Shown: piece after piece, positions 8,729-10,145 of the stretch
Layout of the letters: the number at the start of each line of letters is the position of its first letter
Position numbering within the stretch: position 1 is the first letter of the stretch
Source of the DNA: Actinomycetes bacterium
GTDB taxonomy: Bacteria; Actinomycetota; Actinomycetes; Mycobacteriales; Mycobacteriaceae
Assembly (NCBI GenBank): GCA_023388385.1
Contig: JAEWGK010000103.1
Coordinates: forward strand, 1-10,145
Direction of reading: 5' to 3'
DNA length: 10,145 nucleotides
Program-made: the position numbers and the translations under genes
The notes under the pieces: generated by a model
Seen by the model: only the letters and a program-made list of their open reading frames with translations
What the model was told of the DNA's origin: nothing
The model's database searches: none

Positions 8729-8756
8729 GTTTACCAGCAGTACCGTCGGCCACATG
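8704..8756. repeat. Palindrome and three direct repeats over the secreted-protein promoter
   Basis: GCCACAT occurs at 8704-8710, 8713-8719 and 8749-8755. The last two copies are part of the longer GGCCACATG (8712-8720 and 8748-8756). Between them is GGTAA-CATGT-TTACC (8721-8735), whose core AACATGTT is itself a perfect palindrome. The palindrome covers the -10 box. The arrangement suggests an operator with flanking sites. I do not recognise the motif as that of a known corynebacterial regulator. Confidence 0.6.
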
Positions 8757-8825
8757 CGTCGTCCACCCTCCGGAACCCGGGAGGCCCGCGACACACGCGG
8801 CCCGTCCCCGCCGGAGGAACACACG

Positions 8826-9827
8826 ATGCTTTCGCGCCACCGCCGTCTCCATGCCGCCGCGGCCTCCTTCGCCGCGGCCGTCATCGCCACGACCGCGGCC
8901 CTCGTCGCCGCGCCCGCCGCGATCGCGGCCCCGGCCGCGGCCCCGGACGGCATCGAGCCCGCCGTCCCGGGCTCCCTCACCCGCGGTTTCCCGGCCCCTG
9001 GCTCCCTGGGCAACCTCGGCGACCTCGGCGACCTCGCGCCCGGTTCGCTCGCCTCGGACGCGCTCGACCAGCTCCGCGACGCCGCACGAGCCGACGGCCC
9101 GGAGGCCGAGCGGGCGCTCGCCGACCTCATCGAGTCCATCCGGCTCATCGAGTCCGGCGAGATTGGCCGCGACGGCCTCCCGGCGAACGACGCCGGCCGC
9201 TCCGCCGAGTCCGGCAGCGCCGACGACGCCGGCCGCTCCGACGCCCCCGCCCCCGCCCGCACCCGGCCGCTGGCGGACTTCGGCTCCTCAGGCGACGACG
9301 CGGACGACGAGTCCGACGGCGGCCGCGCCCCGTGGCTCGACGCCGACGGCGAGGAGGACGAGCCCGTCGCCTACCGCGACGACGTCACCGAGAAGAAGGA
9401 CTTCTGGCTCCCCGCCCTCGTGCCGTCCTGCGGCGTCGAAGGCTCGCTTGCCACCACCGCGAAGGCCACCGTCCAGCCCGGCCCGAACTACGGCGCCGGC
9501 CCCATCTTCGGCAACGGCAACCTCGCCGCCCCGTACATCCCCTCCGGCCACGCCTTCTACCACCTGTTCACCCGCGACATCCGACTCGCCCCCGTCGTCG
9601 ACGGCACCGACGTCACCGTCATGTGGTTCAACCTGACCGAGCGAAAGGGCGGCTCCGCGAAGCTCGACGACTCCGTCCTGGGACTGGGCATCAACTCCCA
9701 GACCTCCAAGCTGGTCGAGACCGGCGAGGGCGCCGTCGTCGCCGTCATCTACGGCACCGTCCGCTACGCCGGCAACGGCAACTCCTGCACGGTCCTGCCG
9801 ACGATCGGCTCCGTCCAGGTCGGCTGA
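8826..9827 (+). CDS. Predicted secreted protein of unknown function
   Basis: I do not recognise this 333-residue protein by name. It starts with a Sec-type signal peptide: MLSRHRRLH, then an Ala-rich hydrophobic core (about 10-32) and a likely AIA-A cleavage near residue 34. Residues 35-190 are low-complexity, with Pro/Ala/Gly segments, a GNLGDLGDL repeat (62-70), a helical patch (80-110), two NDAGRS/DDAGRS copies, and an acidic linker (about 150-190). The C-terminal 135 residues look like a compact, mostly beta domain with VMWFNL and AVVAVIYGTV strands. It has the only two cysteines, Cys202 and Cys321, which could form a disulfide closing the domain. No catalytic motif, LPXTG anchor or lipobox is visible. 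GGAGGA (8813-8818) is 7 bases before ATG 8826. The frame is open back to 8718 but lacks a signal-like start there. Its domain layout resembles small exported proteins of Corynebacteriales, from memory only. Confidence 0.85.
   Translation: MLSRHRRLHAAAASFAAAVIATTAALVAAPAAIAAPAAAPDGIEPAVPGSLTRGFPAPGSLGNLGDLGDLAPGSLASDALDQLRDAARADGPEAERALADLIESIRLIESGEIGRDGLPANDAGRSAESGSADDAGRSDAPAPARTRPLADFGSSGDDADDESDGGRAPWLDADGEEDEPVAYRDDVTEKKDFWLPALVPSCGVEGSLATTAKATVQPGPNYGAGPIFGNGNLAAPYIPSGHAFYHLFTRDIRLAPVVDGTDVTVMWFNLTERKGGSAKLDDSVLGLGINSQTSKLVETGEGAVVAVIYGTVRYAGNGNSCTVLPTIGSVQVG
9189..9240. repeat. 16-bp direct repeat in the secreted-protein gene
   Basis: The sequence gacgccggccgctccg is repeated exactly at 9189-9204 and 9225-9240, 36 bases apart and in frame. 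It encodes DAGRS twice in the low-complexity region before the C-terminal domain. This fits in-frame duplication within a tolerant linker. Confidence 0.85.
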
Positions 9828-9837
9828 CCCCGGCCGC

Positions 9838-9860
9838 GCGCCGGCGCCACGCCCCGGCGC
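9838..9860 (+). terminator. Short hairpin just after the secreted-protein gene
   Basis: GCGCCGG (9838-9844) and CCGGCGC (9854-9860) form a 7-bp stem with a 9-base loop, beginning 11 bases after the stop codon. It may assist termination, but it is short, GC-only and has no T-run. The stronger stem at 9887-9919 is the better candidate. Confidence 0.3.
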
Positions 9861-9886
9861 TCCCCAGCGCCACGTCCCCCTTCCCC

Positions 9887-9919
9887 CGCCGCCGGCGGCC
9901 GCCATGGCCGCCGGCGGCG
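9887..9919 (+). terminator. Strong stem-loop, probable terminator of the secreted-protein gene
   Basis: A perfect 14-bp stem, CGCCGCCGGCGGCC (9887-9900) with GGCCGCCGGCGGCG (9906-9919), closes a GCCAT loop about 60 bases after the stop codon. No T-run follows. The length of the stem makes chance unlikely, even in DNA this GC-rich. Confidence 0.65.
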
Positions 9920-10136
9920 TACGTCGTCACGCACGGCGACGCCCGGCGCAGGCCGCGCACCCGCACCCCGCACGCCCCCCCCGCCGCACCCGCGGCGGGC
10001 AGGCGCCGTCGCACAGCGCACCACCGGCGGCGACCCGGCGATTCACTTATGGGGAGGTTACTTTCCGGACATCCCGGCGCGGTACCCTTTCCCGGTCCCG
10101 CACGCGCGGCCGCGCCGCCGACCCTGGAGAAACCCC
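9920..10136 (+). promoter_or_regulatory. Intergenic stretch with a possible promoter for the gene at the window end
   Basis: Apart from hairpins, the region from 9828 to 10136 holds no convincing gene; the open frames are Arg/Pro/Ala-rich shadows. A patch at 10041-10067 (attcacttatggggaggtta onward) is markedly less GC-rich than its surroundings. TACCCT at 10083-10088 could be a -10 box, with TTACTT (10058-10063) as a weak -35 at a 19-base spacing. Together these suggest a promoter for the downstream gene, with a leader of about 40 bases. Confidence 0.3.
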
Positions 10137-10145
10137 GTGACGCCA
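10137..10145 (+). CDS. Probable start of a gene running off the window
   Basis: A GTG at 10137 is preceded by GGAGA (10126-10130) at a 6-base spacing, downstream of a possible promoter. Only three codons (Met-Thr-Pro) are inside the window, so the product cannot be named. The call rests on the ribosome site and position alone. Confidence 0.35.

Noticed and set aside
8718..8825. A longer start for the secreted protein at 8718
   Set aside because: It would bury the signal peptide behind 36 hydrophilic residues and overlap the probable promoter. GGAGGA before ATG 8826 is a much better start signal.
9904..10140. A 78-codon open frame after the secreted-protein gene
   Set aside because: It starts inside the terminator loop, is Arg/Pro/Ala-rich and has no ribosome site or recognisable domain.

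Overview
The window looks like ordinary chromosomal housekeeping DNA from a very GC-rich actinomycete, most likely Corynebacterium or a close relative. Three things point there. The malate dehydrogenase, FolC, ValS and ClpX proteins have corynebacterial-type sequences. The order DUF4233 gene / folC / valS / mdh / tetR-type regulator / clpX agrees with the mdh region of corynebacteria as I recall it. clpX also stands alone, without clpP genes beside it. I see no rRNA, tRNA, CRISPR array, transposase, integrase or attachment site, and base composition gives no clear sign of recent gene transfer.

Layout. Positions 1-4686, minus strand: a translation/folate operon read from right to left as valS, folC, then a membrane-protein gene cut by the window edge. 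The valS-folC gap is 3 bases and folC overlaps the next gene by ATGA, so translation is probably coupled. Positions 4687-4887: a spacer with three copies of an 11-base repeat and a strong hairpin that probably ends mdh transcription. Positions 4888-5868, minus: mdh. Positions 5869-6310: a 442-base divergent intergenic region with a probable promoter for each side and small inverted repeats. Positions 6311-7126, plus: a TetR-family regulator with an unusual acidic C-terminal tail. Positions 7127-7212: a perfect 15-bp stem-loop between the convergent tetR-type gene and clpX. Positions 7213-8472, minus: clpX. Positions 8473-8825: a second divergent intergenic region with candidate promoters and operators. 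Positions 8826-9827, plus: an unrecognised secreted protein. Positions 9828-10145: very GC-rich spacer with a 14-bp stem-loop, a small AT-rich patch, and the probable GTG start of a gene that runs off the window.

How the genes relate. ValS charges tRNA-Val, FolC makes (poly)glutamylated folate, Mdh interconverts malate and oxaloacetate, and ClpX unfolds substrates for ClpP. They share no pathway, and the grouping is a conserved neighbourhood rather than a system. The regulatory relations worth testing are the TetR protein acting on itself and on divergent mdh, and whatever controls the clpX / secreted-protein divergent region.

I found no convincing undescribed system. The best leads are the repeat and palindrome cluster over the promoter of the secreted-protein gene, the inverted repeat framing the clpX -10 box, the TetR acidic tail, and the low-complexity acidic or repeat-derived extensions in several proteins. 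In DNA this GC-rich, short GC palindromes occur often by chance, and I have scored them with that in mind.
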